Shown: positions 1 to 9,004 of the stretch, one piece after another | How positions within the stretch are numbered: position 1 is the stretch's first letter | Layout of the letters: the number at the start of each line of letters is the position of its first letter | Position numbers and translations under genes: made by a program | Assembly (NCBI GenBank): GCA_017994695.1 | Contig: JAGOKF010000015.1 | Coordinates: 1 to 60,958 of the forward strand | Source of the DNA: Myxococcota bacterium | GTDB lineage: Bacteria > Myxococcota_A > UBA9042 > DTJE01 | Direction of reading: 5' to 3' | DNA: 60,958 nucleotides | Notes under the pieces: model-generated | Database searches by the model: none | Told to the model about the DNA's origin: nothing | Seen by the model: the letters and a program-made list of their open reading frames with translations, nothing else

Positions 1-1326
1 TCGCCCCCGCCCGCCCCGGTGGTTCCCCCCGAACCCCCGGCAGGTCCGCCTCCACCCCCCTCCCGAACTCCCGGGCCACCCCCGTTGCCCCCGGCTGCGG
101 CCCGGAAGGGCCCCGTCGCCGAGTCCCGGGAGGAGACGCCCCCTCCCCTGCCCCCGCCCCCGCGGGAAACCGGCCGTCCCTTCCCGGGTGTCCCGGAGGT
201 GCCGACCGGTGGCCGACTTGCCGACGATCTGTTCCTGGACCTCTCCCGTCCGACCATCGATCTCCGACGGGCGGCCGAGATCCAGCCCGAGGAACCGGAA
301 CAACTGCCCAGGCAGCGCCTTCGCCCCGTGTCGTCCCAGGCCCCCCGGCCCGCGATGCCGCCGCCGCTGCCTCCCGTCCCGCCTTCCCCGCCGCTGGCCG
401 CCGATTCCGTGTCCTCCGGCGAGATGCCGCTCTTCCCCGACGAATGGATGGGATCCGACGGCTCTGGCGAGCCGGGCATGGTGGTCCAGGTGGCGCCCAG
501 GGTCCAGGTACCCGCGGCCCCTGATCCGCACATGGGCGTCCGGGACTTCAGCGTGATGATCCGTCACCTGGGGCGGAAGGACCGGCGCCGCAACCTCACC
601 TTTGCCATCGCCGCCGGCGGCGTCCTGCTGGCCGCGGGCGGCGGGCTCTTCGCATGGATCTGGTTCTCCCCTCCGAAGGGGGGAGCCCTCCCCATCGAGG
701 AGTCGGCCTCCCATGCCCCCCGATTCGAGACTCCCTCGGCCCCCGAGTCCCGCCGTCCCCGGGAACTGCCCAGGATCTCGCTGCTGGAGTCCCCCGGGGA
801 ACCGTTGCCGGCGAACGAAGCCGCCCGCTCGCGGTCGCCGAATCCCGAAGCCGCCCCCTCCGGGGCGGGCGTCCGGGTCGAACCGCCATCGAAACCTCCC
901 GCCCCTCCGCCCCTCCCGGCTTCGGTGGACGAGGAGGTCCGGAAGGACACGGCCCGCTACGGATCCCTGATCGCGCGGGCCGAGGGGGGACGCCGGGAGG
1001 AGGCCCCGATGGCCGATGCCCCGAAGACCCTCGAGACGATCCCCCGAACCCGGATGAACCAGGAACTGATGAACCAGTTCCTGGAGAAGAAGCACCGGAA
1101 ATTCGAGGCCTGCAAGTCCCAGATGAAGAAGCCCCACGAGGGGCAGATCCTGGTCGGGATCGCCTTTGAGGTCACGGCGACCGGACAGGTGCAGAACGTC
1201 CAGGTGGTCCCGAAGAACGGGGTCTGGGATGGCAACCTCACCCGGTGCATCCGGGACGTGATCCTGGAATGGGCCTTCCCGCCCCAGCCGGAAACCCTGT
1301 TCTACCAGACCAGCCTGATGCTCTGA
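1..1326 (+). CDS. AgmX/PglI C-terminal tail protein, 5'-partial
   Basis: The reading frame is already open at base 1, so the N-terminus lies outside the window; the GTG at 19 is only the first possible start inside it. Numbered from that GTG, residues 1-190 are a Pro-rich, low-complexity linker. One membrane segment follows at about 193-216, then a second Pro-rich linker. From about 345 there is a compact C-terminal domain with two Cys (EACKS and TRCIR) and the pattern of a TonB-like AgmX/PglI tail (GQVQNVQVV, WAFPP). Relatives in Myxococcota are tied to gliding or envelope-spanning machines and often start with a zinc ribbon or GYF domain, which cannot be checked here. The AgmX-tail call is good; the role in motility is inference from the family. 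Confidence 0.75.
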   Translation, partial: SPPPAPVVPPEPPAGPPPPPSRTPGPPPLPPAAARKGPVAESREETPPPLPPPPRETGRPFPGVPEVPTGGRLADDLFLDLSRPTIDLRRAAEIQPEEPEQLPRQRLRPVSSQAPRPAMPPPLPPVPPSPPLAADSVSSGEMPLFPDEWMGSDGSGEPGMVVQVAPRVQVPAAPDPHMGVRDFSVMIRHLGRKDRRRNLTFAIAAGGVLLAAGGGLFAWIWFSPPKGGALPIEESASHAPRFETPSAPESRRPRELPRISLLESPGEPLPANEAARSRSPNPEAAPSGAGVRVEPPSKPPAPPPLPASVDEEVRKDTARYGSLIARAEGGRREEAPMADAPKTLETIPRTRMNQELMNQFLEKKHRKFEACKSQMKKPHEGQILVGIAFEVTATGQVQNVQVVPKNGVWDGNLTRCIRDVILEWAFPPQPETLFYQTSLML

Positions 1327-1340
1327 TCTTGGAGGAGGCC

Positions 1341-1925
1341 ATGAGGCACCCCGTCTTCGCGTTCCTCGGCATCGCGTTCCTCCTCGGAATGCCGGGATCG
1401 GTCCGGGCCGAAGGGACCATCCGGAAGGAACTGACCTTCCTGGGCTTCACGGAGGACGGATCGCGCTTCCTTCTGCAGGTGCGCGACGCCAACACCGGGG
1501 ATTCCCTATCGTTCCGCTCCGTGGAAACCGGCAAGGCCGAAAAGACGATCCCGGTCGATTCCCCCGGGGACCTGGAACCCGCCGTCGCAAGGGCCCGGAA
1601 GTCTCTTCGGGTCCAGGACGCGGGAGTCGAGGGCCCCACGTCCCCGGACGGCCGCTACACGCTGATCCTGGTTCCCAAGGGACCCCGGACCCAGATCCGG
1701 GTTCTCCGCGGGGAACGGCAGGCCGTGTTGCAGACCCTCGATGCCCGGGGAACCGGCGAGACTCCGATCCAGTGGATGATGAAGAGCATCCACTGGTCCC
1801 GGGACGGGAGGAGCCTCGTGCTGCTGCTGCACCGGAAGGAATCGGGCATCGTTTCCCAGGACACGGACCAGGCGGTCTCCCTGCGGTTCATGCCCTCGGA
1901 ACTCCAGTTCGGAGCGACCCCATGA
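1341..1925 (+). CDS. exported protein of unknown function
   Basis: A 194-residue product. The ATG at 1341 is chosen because GGAGGAGG lies 3-10 bases upstream and the first 23 residues form a clear signal peptide (basic MRH, hydrophobic FAFLGIAFLLGM, then VRA before the mature EGT). The mature part has the rhythm of a beta-propeller or WD-like lipoprotein remnant (FTEDGSRFLLQV near the start, SRDGRSLVLLL near the end), but I cannot assign a family. It starts 14 bases after the AgmX-tail gene and overlaps the next small gene by ATGA, so it belongs to the same operon and probably the same envelope function. Confidence 0.65.
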   Translation: MRHPVFAFLGIAFLLGMPGSVRAEGTIRKELTFLGFTEDGSRFLLQVRDANTGDSLSFRSVETGKAEKTIPVDSPGDLEPAVARARKSLRVQDAGVEGPTSPDGRYTLILVPKGPRTQIRVLRGERQAVLQTLDARGTGETPIQWMMKSIHWSRDGRSLVLLLHRKESGIVSQDTDQAVSLRFMPSELQFGATP

Positions 1926-2077
1926 TCCCGCGCCGTCGTCCCGGTGGCCCGCCCCCCTCCCCTTTTTCCATGTGGATTCGGGCCTTCCTTCTCCTGCTGG
2001 TGCTGGCCGCCGTGGTCTGGTTCCAGCGGGAGGTCGGATCCGGTGCCGCCGGCTGCCTCGCCCTCTTCGGGCGTTGA
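1922..2077 (+). CDS. 51-residue single-pass membrane protein
   Basis: The ATG at 1922 overlaps the stop of the upstream gene (ATGA), a layout typical of translational coupling. The product has a basic, Pro-rich head (IPRRRPGGPPP), one hydrophobic helix (about residues 17-32, IRAFLLLLVLAAVVWF) and a short tail. The N-in, C-out topology is inferred from the Arg residues before the helix. No family is recognised. The coupling, not the sequence, is the main argument that it is a real gene. Confidence 0.5.
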   Translation: MIPRRRPGGPPPSPFSMWIRAFLLLLVLAAVVWFQREVGSGAAGCLALFGR

Positions 2078-2103
2078 GTTTCCCTCCCGGAAAGGGGTAT
2101 CAT
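2074..2103 (+). promoter_or_regulatory. sigma-70-type promoter for the 2133 lipoprotein
   Basis: TTGAGT (2074-2079), an 18-base spacer and TATCAT (2098-2103). The -35 overlaps the stop of the small membrane protein. The predicted start near 2110 leaves a leader of about 23 bases carrying GAGG. Confidence 0.5.
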
Positions 2104-2132
2104 TCCTGCGCCTTGGTTGCGAGGATGGCTGC

Positions 2133-4235
2133 ATGGTGACTTTCCGTCGAGGCATCGCGATTCTGCTGCTGGCCGCAGCGTCCTGCGGAGGTGGCCAGAC
2201 GGCGCGCTTCCCCCGGATCGAACTGGACCCGCCGGAACTGGACGCCCAGATCGACACCGAGTACTCCCTGGTCATCCGGAACACCGGGGACGCGCCCCTG
2301 ACACTGACCGAGGCCCCGTCGCTGACCTTCCAGGGATGCGAGGGAGACCCCGACGACCTCTTCACCCTGGACTACGACACCACGCGGTCCTTCCCTCTGC
2401 AGATCGCCCCCCGGGGATCGGAAGCGGACTGGCCCGATCTGCCGACCTCCCTGCCCCTGGCCGTGGTCTATCACCCGGCACCCGGGGACTGCCCCCGGTC
2501 CGCCGTGATCCGCATTCCCAGCGATGATCCCGACCGCCCGGTCCTGGAGGTCCGGCTGCAACTGATCCGCGGCGAGCCCCACCTGGAGGCGGAGCCCTCG
2601 CCCCTGGACCTGGGATACGTCCCCGAAGGGGATCGGCAGGAGGGGATCCTGACCCTGAGGAACACGGGACTGGGCGACCTGCGCATTTCCCGGGTGGGCT
2701 TCCTGGGCAAGGAGGGGTTCTTCGTCCAGTGGAAGTGCCCCCGGATGGACGGGACCAGCGCCGATGCCTGGCTCCCCGTCGGCCCGAAGACCACGACGAT
2801 GGACGGCACCGTCTGCGCCGAGGAGATCGTCATTCCGAGGAACACCGCGTTCACGGTCCCGGTGAAGTACCAGGCCATCGACGATCAGCCCGCCAGGGCC
2901 ACCATGTCGTTCTTCTCCAACGACCCCGAGTTCGACGCCGCCAAGGGCGAGGCCCTGGAGGTCGAGTTGCGGGCGAACGTCGGCGGGCCCTGCCTGCGGC
3001 TGGTCCCCTCCCCGGTGGACTTCGGGGGCGTGGTCGCCCCCGGCGCCAAGCAGATGAGCGCCCGGATGACCTCCTGCGGCGACCAGGACGTGGCCGTGAC
3101 CTCCATCACGCTGGACCCCGCCGGGAGTTCGGACTTCCAGCTGGACCTGTCGAACCTGGGAGCCTTCAACGCGGCGAGCCCCCTGGTGCTTCGTCCCGGA
3201 GAGACCTCCCGGGACTTCGTGATCCGCTTCCTCCCGCAGACGGTGGACAAGGACCCGACGGGCGCGGTGCTTCCCGATACGTCGACGCTGCTCATCGCGA
3301 ACAACTCCCCGGCCCAGGTCCTCAAGGTGCCCGTCAAGGGGCTCGGAGTCGAGGCCCAGTGCGCGAAGTGCCAGTTCACGATCCGGTCCGGCGCCAAGGT
3401 CCTGGGGGACGGCGCATCGGTCGAGCCCCTGACGGTCCTGAACCTGACCGACGAATCCTTCGACCCCACGGATCCCCTGGCGGGCGGCGGCATCACGAAG
3501 CGGCTGTGGACCGTGGCCCAGCCCCCGGGATCGGTGGAGAATTTTCAACCCTCTCCCTACCTGCCGGAAACGAACTTCGCCTGCAACATCGTCGGGGAAT
3601 ACGTCTTCACCCTGACCGTGGAGAACGCCCAGGGGTGCAGCGACACGTGCAGCCGGACCATCCTGGTCAATCCTCCCCAGGGGATCCACATCGAACTGAC
3701 CTGGAACACCCCTTCGGATCCGGATCAGTCGGACCGCTGCAGCCCCGGCATCCAGTGCGGGTCGGACATGGACCTCCACGTCGTCCATCCCTACGCCCGG
3801 GGTGACGTGCTGGACCCCCAGGGCCAGGTCTACGGGTACTTCGACGACGACTGGGACTGCTACTGGGCCAATGCGCATCCGGTGTGGGACCTCCAGCATG
3901 CCTCCGACCCCCTCTACCAGCCCAACCTGGACCGGGACGACACCGACGGCGCCGGGCCCGAGAACTTCACCTACCCGATCCCTCCCAAGGACAAGTGCTT
4001 CCGGGTCGGCGTCCACTACTTCGACGACCACACCTTCGGGCGGTCCTATCCGACGATCCGGGTGTACCTGGACAGCGCCACGCCCATTTACGAGAAGACC
4101 GTGTCGAAGGGCATGAACATGCTGGACATGTGGGATGTGGGACGGGTCTGCTACTGGGACCAGTCCCACCCCTTCCAGGAGTTCACCAAGAGCAACGGGG
4201 ACCCCGTGATCATCTCGAATTACCGTTCGCCCTGA
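2133..4235 (+). CDS. multidomain surface lipoprotein (ASPM/HYDIN-like Ig repeats)
   Basis: A 700-residue product. The ATG at 2133 gives a lipoprotein signal peptide with lipobox LAAASC (Cys about 18) and has GAGG at 2121. After it come two or three Ig-like domains of the ASPM-SPD2-HYDIN / 'choice-of-anchor D' type: repeated phrases such as LDLGYVPEGD and VDFGGVVAPGA, each followed by 'RNTG' or equivalent strands, at about residues 30-400. A Cys-containing PKD-like segment follows (about 405-510). The C-terminal 190 residues (SDMDLHVVHP, GPENFTYPIPP, FRVGVHYFDD) resemble the DUF2135/YfaP-type domain of secreted proteins. It probably sits on the outer membrane and binds protein or matrix. The next gene, also a lipoprotein, follows within 20 bases. 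Confidence 0.75.
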   Translation: MVTFRRGIAILLLAAASCGGGQTARFPRIELDPPELDAQIDTEYSLVIRNTGDAPLTLTEAPSLTFQGCEGDPDDLFTLDYDTTRSFPLQIAPRGSEADWPDLPTSLPLAVVYHPAPGDCPRSAVIRIPSDDPDRPVLEVRLQLIRGEPHLEAEPSPLDLGYVPEGDRQEGILTLRNTGLGDLRISRVGFLGKEGFFVQWKCPRMDGTSADAWLPVGPKTTTMDGTVCAEEIVIPRNTAFTVPVKYQAIDDQPARATMSFFSNDPEFDAAKGEALEVELRANVGGPCLRLVPSPVDFGGVVAPGAKQMSARMTSCGDQDVAVTSITLDPAGSSDFQLDLSNLGAFNAASPLVLRPGETSRDFVIRFLPQTVDKDPTGAVLPDTSTLLIANNSPAQVLKVPVKGLGVEAQCAKCQFTIRSGAKVLGDGASVEPLTVLNLTDESFDPTDPLAGGGITKRLWTVAQPPGSVENFQPSPYLPETNFACNIVGEYVFTLTVENAQGCSDTCSRTILVNPPQGIHIELTWNTPSDPDQSDRCSPGIQCGSDMDLHVVHPYARGDVLDPQGQVYGYFDDDWDCYWANAHPVWDLQHASDPLYQPNLDRDDTDGAGPENFTYPIPPKDKCFRVGVHYFDDHTFGRSYPTIRVYLDSATPIYEKTVSKGMNMLDMWDVGRVCYWDQSHPFQEFTKSNGDPVIISNYRSP

Positions 4236-4254
4236 CAATGGCCCGGCGGGAGGC

Positions 4255-5211
4255 ATGATGCGTCTTGTCCGATTCGCCCTGGGATGCGGGTGCGTCGCGT
4301 GGTCGATGTCCTGCGGCGGATCCTCGGGGGATCCGGGGGACGCATGGGCCGAGGTTCCGGTCGTGATCTTTCCCGATTCCGGCCCTCGGGACCCCGGGTC
4401 GCCCACCGATCCCGGCCTCCTCGATCCGGGAGCGCGGGATCCCGGGCAGGGCGATGCCCCGGGAACTGATCCGGGCAGGGATCCGGGAACTCCCGACCCC
4501 GGCGCCCCGGACCCGGGAACGGAGGACCCGGGCTCCTGGGATCCGGGAGCCTTCGACAGCGGCCCCCGGGACCCGGGCTGCGTCCGCAACTGCACGAACC
4601 GCCAGTGCGGATCCGACGGTTGCGGGGGTTCCTGCGGACAGTGCACCGCTCCCGCCCAGTGCCTGTCCTTCCAGTGCGTCTGCACCCCGAACTGCACGAA
4701 CAAGACCTGCGGGGACGACGGCTGCGGCGCCACCTGTCCGCCCGGCTGCCCCGAGGACCGTCCCTGCGCCCCCGAGGGGAAGTGCATGGGCTACGGAGTC
4801 ACCGGTTCCTGCCCCAGGTTCACCACGGCCGAGTGCGACGGCACCTACGAGCCTCTCGGCGGCACGGGATCGTCCAACAGCGACATCCTGGACCTGTATC
4901 CCTCCTCCTGCGGCGGAATCGTGGCCCACGGTCCCGAGCGGGTGTACCGGCTGGTTCCGGACACGACCGGTACGATCACCGTGAAGTTTTCCCAGAGCAC
5001 CCCGCCGGGCCAGTCGTTCCTGCAGGTCTTCGTGCTGAAGGGGAAGGACTGCCTGACAACCTCCTGCATCCAGGCCGGGAAGGGGACCTTCAGCGTCTCC
5101 GTGGAAGCGGGCCAGACCTACTGGTTCGTGGTGGACGCGGACGTCAACAACACGGGCATGTTCAGCCTCTTCCTCGACTGCGACTGGTACACGCCGCCCC
5201 GGGACTACTGA
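4255..5211 (+). CDS. lipoprotein with DPG linker, Cys-rich repeats and a beta-sandwich end
   Basis: A 318-residue product. ATG codons at 4255 and 4258 are both possible; GGAGG ends at 4253, so 4258 is slightly better spaced. The lipobox is WSMSC (Cys about 20). Residues 40-110 are a flexible linker with 11 DPG tripeptides. Two Cys-rich modules follow (about 108-165) with the spacing C-x3-C-x4-CG-x2-GC, the same module as in the leftward gene at 9483-10604. The last 150 residues look like a PPC-type beta-sandwich (RVYRLVP, GTITVKFSQ, YWFVVDAD). It is most likely an outer-surface protein. Its stop overlaps the end of tkt tail to tail by 7 bases. Confidence 0.75.
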   Translation: MMRLVRFALGCGCVAWSMSCGGSSGDPGDAWAEVPVVIFPDSGPRDPGSPTDPGLLDPGARDPGQGDAPGTDPGRDPGTPDPGAPDPGTEDPGSWDPGAFDSGPRDPGCVRNCTNRQCGSDGCGGSCGQCTAPAQCLSFQCVCTPNCTNKTCGDDGCGATCPPGCPEDRPCAPEGKCMGYGVTGSCPRFTTAECDGTYEPLGGTGSSNSDILDLYPSSCGGIVAHGPERVYRLVPDTTGTITVKFSQSTPPGQSFLQVFVLKGKDCLTTSCIQAGKGTFSVSVEAGQTYWFVVDADVNNTGMFSLFLDCDWYTPPRDY

Positions 5212-7253
5212 TTCGGCTTCGGCCCGGAAGCCCCGTTGCGGGACTTCCACCAGCGGGCGATCCTCCCGGCGACGGCCTCGGGGGTGAAGCCGTATTCCCG
5301 GGCCAGCACCTCCGCGGGGGCGCTTTCCCCGAAGCGATCCATCCCGATGGGCAGGCCGTCGAGGCCGACCCACTTCCACCAGCCCAGCGTGGAACCGGCC
5401 TCCAGGGAGACCCGGGGCACGCCCCGGGGGCATACGGCGTCCCTCCAGTCCTCCCCTTCGGCCTCGAACCGTTCCAGGCAGGGAATCGACACGACCCGGA
5501 CCCCAATGCCCTCCGAGGCCTCCAGGCGTTCCGCCGCCGCGACGGCCAGGGGGACTTCCGACCCGGTGGCCAGGACGACCAGGTCCGGCGTGCCCCCCCG
5601 GGCTTCCCGGAGGACGTATCCTCCCCTCCGGACGGCATCGATCCCCGCCCCGGCGGGACGAGGCAGCGCCGGGACGTCCTGGCGCGTGGTGACGATGCAC
5701 GATGGCCCATCCTCCAGGGCCTGCTCCCAGGCGACGGCCACCTCCAGCGGATCCGCCGGCCGATAGACCTTCATTCCCGGGATTCCACGGAGGGCCCAGA
5801 GATGCTCGACGGGCTGGTGGGTCGGTCCGTCTTCCCCGACCTGGTAGCTGTCATGGCTGAAGACGAAGATCACCCGGAGCCGCATCAGCGCCGCCAGTCT
5901 CAGCGACGGGGTCAGGTAGTTCGAGAAGGCCAGGAACGTGGATCCGAAGGGACGGAAGGGACCCGCCAGGGCCATCCCGTTCACCATCGCCCCCATCGCG
6001 TGCTCCCGGATGCCGAAATGGATGTTCCGGCCGGAGGCGTCCGTCCCCGAGACGTCCCCGCAACCCTCCAGCCGGGTCTTGTTGGACGGGGCCAGGTCGG
6101 CCGAACCGCCCACCAGGGCCGGGATCTCCCGGGCGGCCACCTGGAGAGCCCGGTGGCACTGTTCCCGGGTGGCCTTCCCCGCAAGGGCCTCCGCCTCGAC
6201 GGACATCCGGCGGGCCAGGCCTTCGGGGAGTTCCTTCCGGTGCAGTTCGTCCCAGACCCCTGCCGCATCAGGGTGTTCCCGTCGCCAGTCGTGGAACCGG
6301 GCCTCCCAGTCCTCCCGGGCCCGGGTTCCCCGCCGGCCGATGGACCGGAAGAGTTCCTCCACGTCTGGGGGGATCCAGAAGGTGCGGTCCTTGGGCCACC
6401 CCAGTTTCTCCTTCGTCGCCAAGGCCTCCCGGGGTCCGAGGGGCGCCCCGTGGGTCTTCGGGGATCCCTCCAGCGTCGCAGAACCGCGCCCGATGATCGT
6501 CCGCAGCACGATCAGGGAAGGTCTCTCCCGCTGTCCGCAGGCCTTCTCCAGCGCCCGGTCGACCTCGTCGGCCGCGTGTCCGTCCACCTCCTGGACGAAC
6601 CACCCCTGGGACTGGAATCGGCCCCGGACGTCCTCGGAGAAGGCCAGGTCCGTGGCCCCCTCGATGGTCACCCGGTTGCTGTCGTAGAGGCACACGAGGT
6701 GCCCCAGGCGGAGGTGCCCCGCCAGGGACGCCGCCTCGCAGGTGATCCCCTCCATCATGTCCCCGTCACCGGCCATCACGAAGACCCGGTATCCGACGGG
6801 GAAATCGGCGTCCTTCTGTACCCGGGCCGCCAGCATCCTCCCGGCCAGGGCCATTCCGACCCCAGTCGCGAACCCCTGTCCCAGGGGACCCGTGGTCGTT
6901 TCGACCCCGGGGCAGCCCCCCTGTTCCGGGTGACCCGTCGCCCGGCTTCCCAGTTGCCGGAAACGCCGGATGTCGTCCAGGGACAGGTCGTACCCCGTCA
7001 GGTGCAGCAGGGCGTACTGGAGCATCGAGGCATGGCCGGCCGACAGCACGAACCGATCCCGATCGACCCAGTCCGGGCGGGCGGGATCGAACCGGAGATG
7101 CCGGGCGAAGAGCACCAGCGCGGCCTCGGCCATTCCCATCGGCGCGCCGGGATGGCCGGACCGGGCGGCCTCGACGGCGTCCACGGCCAGCATCTGGATC
7201 GTGCGGACCGCCCGATCCCACAGGTCCCTGTTCCCCAGGATGTTCTCGTTCAT
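5205..7253 (-). CDS. tkt: transketolase
   Basis: A 682-residue product, normal for the family. It transfers two-carbon ketol units in the pentose phosphate pathway with thiamine diphosphate and a divalent metal. Visible hallmarks are SGHPGAPMGMA (about 32-42), GPLGQGFATGVGMA, the ThDP-binding motif starting GDGDMMEG, LYDSNRVTIEG for the metal loop, and the pyrimidine-domain signature FGIREHAMGA. The C-terminal domain carries VVLATGSEV. The ATG at 7253 is preceded by CGGAAGG. It is the third gene of a leftward panB-panC-tkt set, 25 bases after panC. Confidence 0.97.
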   Translation of the reverse strand: MNENILGNRDLWDRAVRTIQMLAVDAVEAARSGHPGAPMGMAEAALVLFARHLRFDPARPDWVDRDRFVLSAGHASMLQYALLHLTGYDLSLDDIRRFRQLGSRATGHPEQGGCPGVETTTGPLGQGFATGVGMALAGRMLAARVQKDADFPVGYRVFVMAGDGDMMEGITCEAASLAGHLRLGHLVCLYDSNRVTIEGATDLAFSEDVRGRFQSQGWFVQEVDGHAADEVDRALEKACGQRERPSLIVLRTIIGRGSATLEGSPKTHGAPLGPREALATKEKLGWPKDRTFWIPPDVEELFRSIGRRGTRAREDWEARFHDWRREHPDAAGVWDELHRKELPEGLARRMSVEAEALAGKATREQCHRALQVAAREIPALVGGSADLAPSNKTRLEGCGDVSGTDASGRNIHFGIREHAMGAMVNGMALAGPFRPFGSTFLAFSNYLTPSLRLAALMRLRVIFVFSHDSYQVGEDGPTHQPVEHLWALRGIPGMKVYRPADPLEVAVAWEQALEDGPSCIVTTRQDVPALPRPAGAGIDAVRRGGYVLREARGGTPDLVVLATGSEVPLAVAAAERLEASEGIGVRVVSIPCLERFEAEGEDWRDAVCPRGVPRVSLEAGSTLGWWKWVGLDGLPIGMDRFGESAPAEVLAREYGFTPEAVAGRIARWWKSRNGASGPKPNQ

Positions 7254-7278
7254 CGCTCCGCCTTCCGGAAGTCGGGTT

Positions 7279-8139
7279 CTACGGCACCTGTTCCGCCCCG
7301 CCGGACACTTCCAGGTTGTCGATCAGCCGGGTGTTCCCGAGCCGCGCCGCCGCGGCCACCAGCAGCGGCGCTTTGGCGACGGCCTTCTCCTCGAGGGTCG
7401 CCGGGTCGCAGAGGGACAGGTACTCGACCCGGAATCCTGCCGACTCCAGCGCCCGGATCCCCTCCTCCCGGAGGATTCCGGCCTCTTCCTGGCCCTGCCG
7501 CACCCGGTCCCCGATTTCCCGGAGGACCCGGTAGAGGGCGGGCGCCCGCTCCCGCTCTTCGGCGGTCAGGTAGAGGTTCCGGGACGACATCGCCAGGCCG
7601 TCCTGTTCCCGGACCGTGGGATGCCGGACGATGCGCACCCCCAGGTCCAGGTCCGCCACCAGCTGCTCGATCACCCGCACCTGCTGGTAGTCCTTCAGGC
7701 CGAAGACCGCCAGGTCCGCCCTGGAGGCGGCGAACAGTTTCGTCACGACCAGGGCCACCCCCCCGAAATGGTGGGGACGCGAAAGACCGCAGAGATGCCT
7801 GGGCAGATGTTCGAGATCCACCCGGGTCTGGAAGCCGGGAGGGTACATCTCCTGGACTCCCGGGGCGAAGACCGCGTCCACCTGGAGCGGTTCGAGCATT
7901 TTCAGGTCCCGGGCGAGGTCCCGGGGATACCGGGCGAAGTCCTCGGACGGCCCGAACTGGGTGGGATTGACGAAGATGCTGACGACGACCCGGTCGGCCT
8001 CCCGGCGGGCCGCCCGGACCAGGGCCAGGTGCCCCTCGTGGAGGGCCCCCATCGTCGGCACCAGTCCGACGATCCGCCCCTCCCGGTGCCAGGCGTCCGA
8101 TCGTGCCCGCAGGTTGGCCGGTTCCCGAATGACCTCCAC
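7279..8139 (-). CDS. panC: pantothenate synthetase
   Basis: A 286-residue product that condenses pantoate with beta-alanine, using ATP, to give pantothenate. Visible motifs are PTMGALHEGH (the HxGH nucleotide-binding loop, about 29-38), VSIFVNPTQFGPSEDF, the pantoate loop around HLCGLSRPHHFGG, GLKDYQQ, and the KMSKS-equivalent MSSRNLYL. The start is a GTG with AGGGAGGG immediately upstream. It lies 9 bases behind panB, the usual pairing for consecutive steps of coenzyme A precursor synthesis. Confidence 0.97.
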   Translation of the reverse strand: MEVIREPANLRARSDAWHREGRIVGLVPTMGALHEGHLALVRAARREADRVVVSIFVNPTQFGPSEDFARYPRDLARDLKMLEPLQVDAVFAPGVQEMYPPGFQTRVDLEHLPRHLCGLSRPHHFGGVALVVTKLFAASRADLAVFGLKDYQQVRVIEQLVADLDLGVRIVRHPTVREQDGLAMSSRNLYLTAEERERAPALYRVLREIGDRVRQGQEEAGILREEGIRALESAGFRVEYLSLCDPATLEEKAVAKAPLLVAAAARLGNTRLIDNLEVSGGAEQVP

Positions 8140-8148
8140 GTGCCCTCC

Positions 8149-8949
8149 CTAGAACGAGTGATCGTCGTCCGGAAAGACTCCCTCCCGGACCTCCCGGGCG
8201 TACTCCCGGATGGCCCCAGGGATCGTGTCCGCCAGGCGGAGGTACTTCTTCAGGAACCGCGGCTGGAAGGAATCGTCCATTCCCAGCAGGTCGTAGAGGA
8301 CCAGCACCTGCCCGTCGCAGTCCGCCGAGGCCCCGATGCCGATGGTCGGCACGGGGACCTCCCGGGTGATCCGGGCGGCCAGTTCCTTCGGAACAGACTC
8401 CAGCACCAGGGAATAGATCCCCGCCTCGACGAGGGCCCGGGCCTCCTCCACCAGCAGTTCCGCCGCCTCGGCCCCCCTCCCCTGCACCCGGAACCCCCCG
8501 AACTGGTGCACCGACTGGGGGGTGAGCCCCAAATGCCCCATCACCGGGATCCCCGACTCGACACATCGCCGGATCGCCGGGGCGGTCCGCCGCCCTCCTT
8601 CCATCTTCACCGCGTGGGCCCCGCATTCGGCCACCAGCCGTCCGGCGTTCCGAAGGGCCTCCTCGGGGGAGACCTGGTAGGTCAGGAAGGGCATGTCCGC
8701 CACCAGGTGGGTCGCCTGCAGTCCCGCGGCCACGCATTTCGTGTGGTAGGCCACCTGGTCCAGGGTGACCCCGAGGGTGTTGGGCTGCCCCTGGATCACC
8801 ATCCCCAGGCTGTCCCCCACCAGCACCATGTCCACTCCGGCCGCCTCCACGAGCCGGGCGAAGGTGGCGTCGTAGCAGGTGACCATCACCAGCCTTCTCT
8901 GACCCTTCGAGGCCATGATCTCCGGAACGCCCAGGGCCTTGCGAACCAT
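8149..8949 (-). CDS. panB: 3-methyl-2-oxobutanoate hydroxymethyltransferase (ketopantoate synthase)
   Basis: A 266-residue product when started at the ATG at 8949, which has GGGGAGG upstream and matches the usual length of about 264; a longer in-frame reading into the phaJ side is not supported. It transfers a hydroxymethyl group from methylene-tetrahydrofolate to 2-oxoisovalerate. Motifs: VTCYDATFARLVEAAGVD, the metal-binding GDSLGMV, MPFLTYQ, AVKMEGG, GHLGLTPQS and the end of the barrel at PTIGIGAS. First gene of panB-panC-tkt. A promoter is visible 26-54 bases upstream of the start. Confidence 0.97.
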   Translation of the reverse strand: MVRKALGVPEIMASKGQRRLVMVTCYDATFARLVEAAGVDMVLVGDSLGMVIQGQPNTLGVTLDQVAYHTKCVAAGLQATHLVADMPFLTYQVSPEEALRNAGRLVAECGAHAVKMEGGRRTAPAIRRCVESGIPVMGHLGLTPQSVHQFGGFRVQGRGAEAAELLVEEARALVEAGIYSLVLESVPKELAARITREVPVPTIGIGASADCDGQVLVLYDLLGMDDSFQPRFLKKYLRLADTIPGAIREYAREVREGVFPDDDHSF

Positions 8950-8974
8950 CGGATCCTCCCCGGCGGGCGGCGTG

Positions 8975-9003
8975 AGGGTAGCAAAGGGCCCCGCTCCGGA
9001 CAA
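8975..9003 (-). promoter_or_regulatory. sigma-70-type promoter for panB-panC-tkt
   Basis: Read leftward: TTGTCC (9003-8998), a 17-base spacer and TACCCT (8980-8975). It lies back to back with the weaker promoter of the divergent hydratase gene. Confidence 0.45.
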
Positions 9004-9004
9004 G

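Noticed and set aside
4360-4580. DPG-coding repeat as a CRISPR or DNA repeat array
   Set aside because: The units are irregular, lie in one frame of a lipoprotein and vary at synonymous sites, so this is a protein linker.
2100-4787. An 895-codon open frame on the minus strand with DPG-like repeats
   Set aside because: Its repeats are the reverse complement of the DPG linker and the lipoprotein genes; no ribosome site or signal peptide.
4605-7970. A 1121-codon open frame on the plus strand
   Set aside because: It covers transketolase and panC antisense; both of those are unmistakable, and this frame has no recognisable motif or start site.
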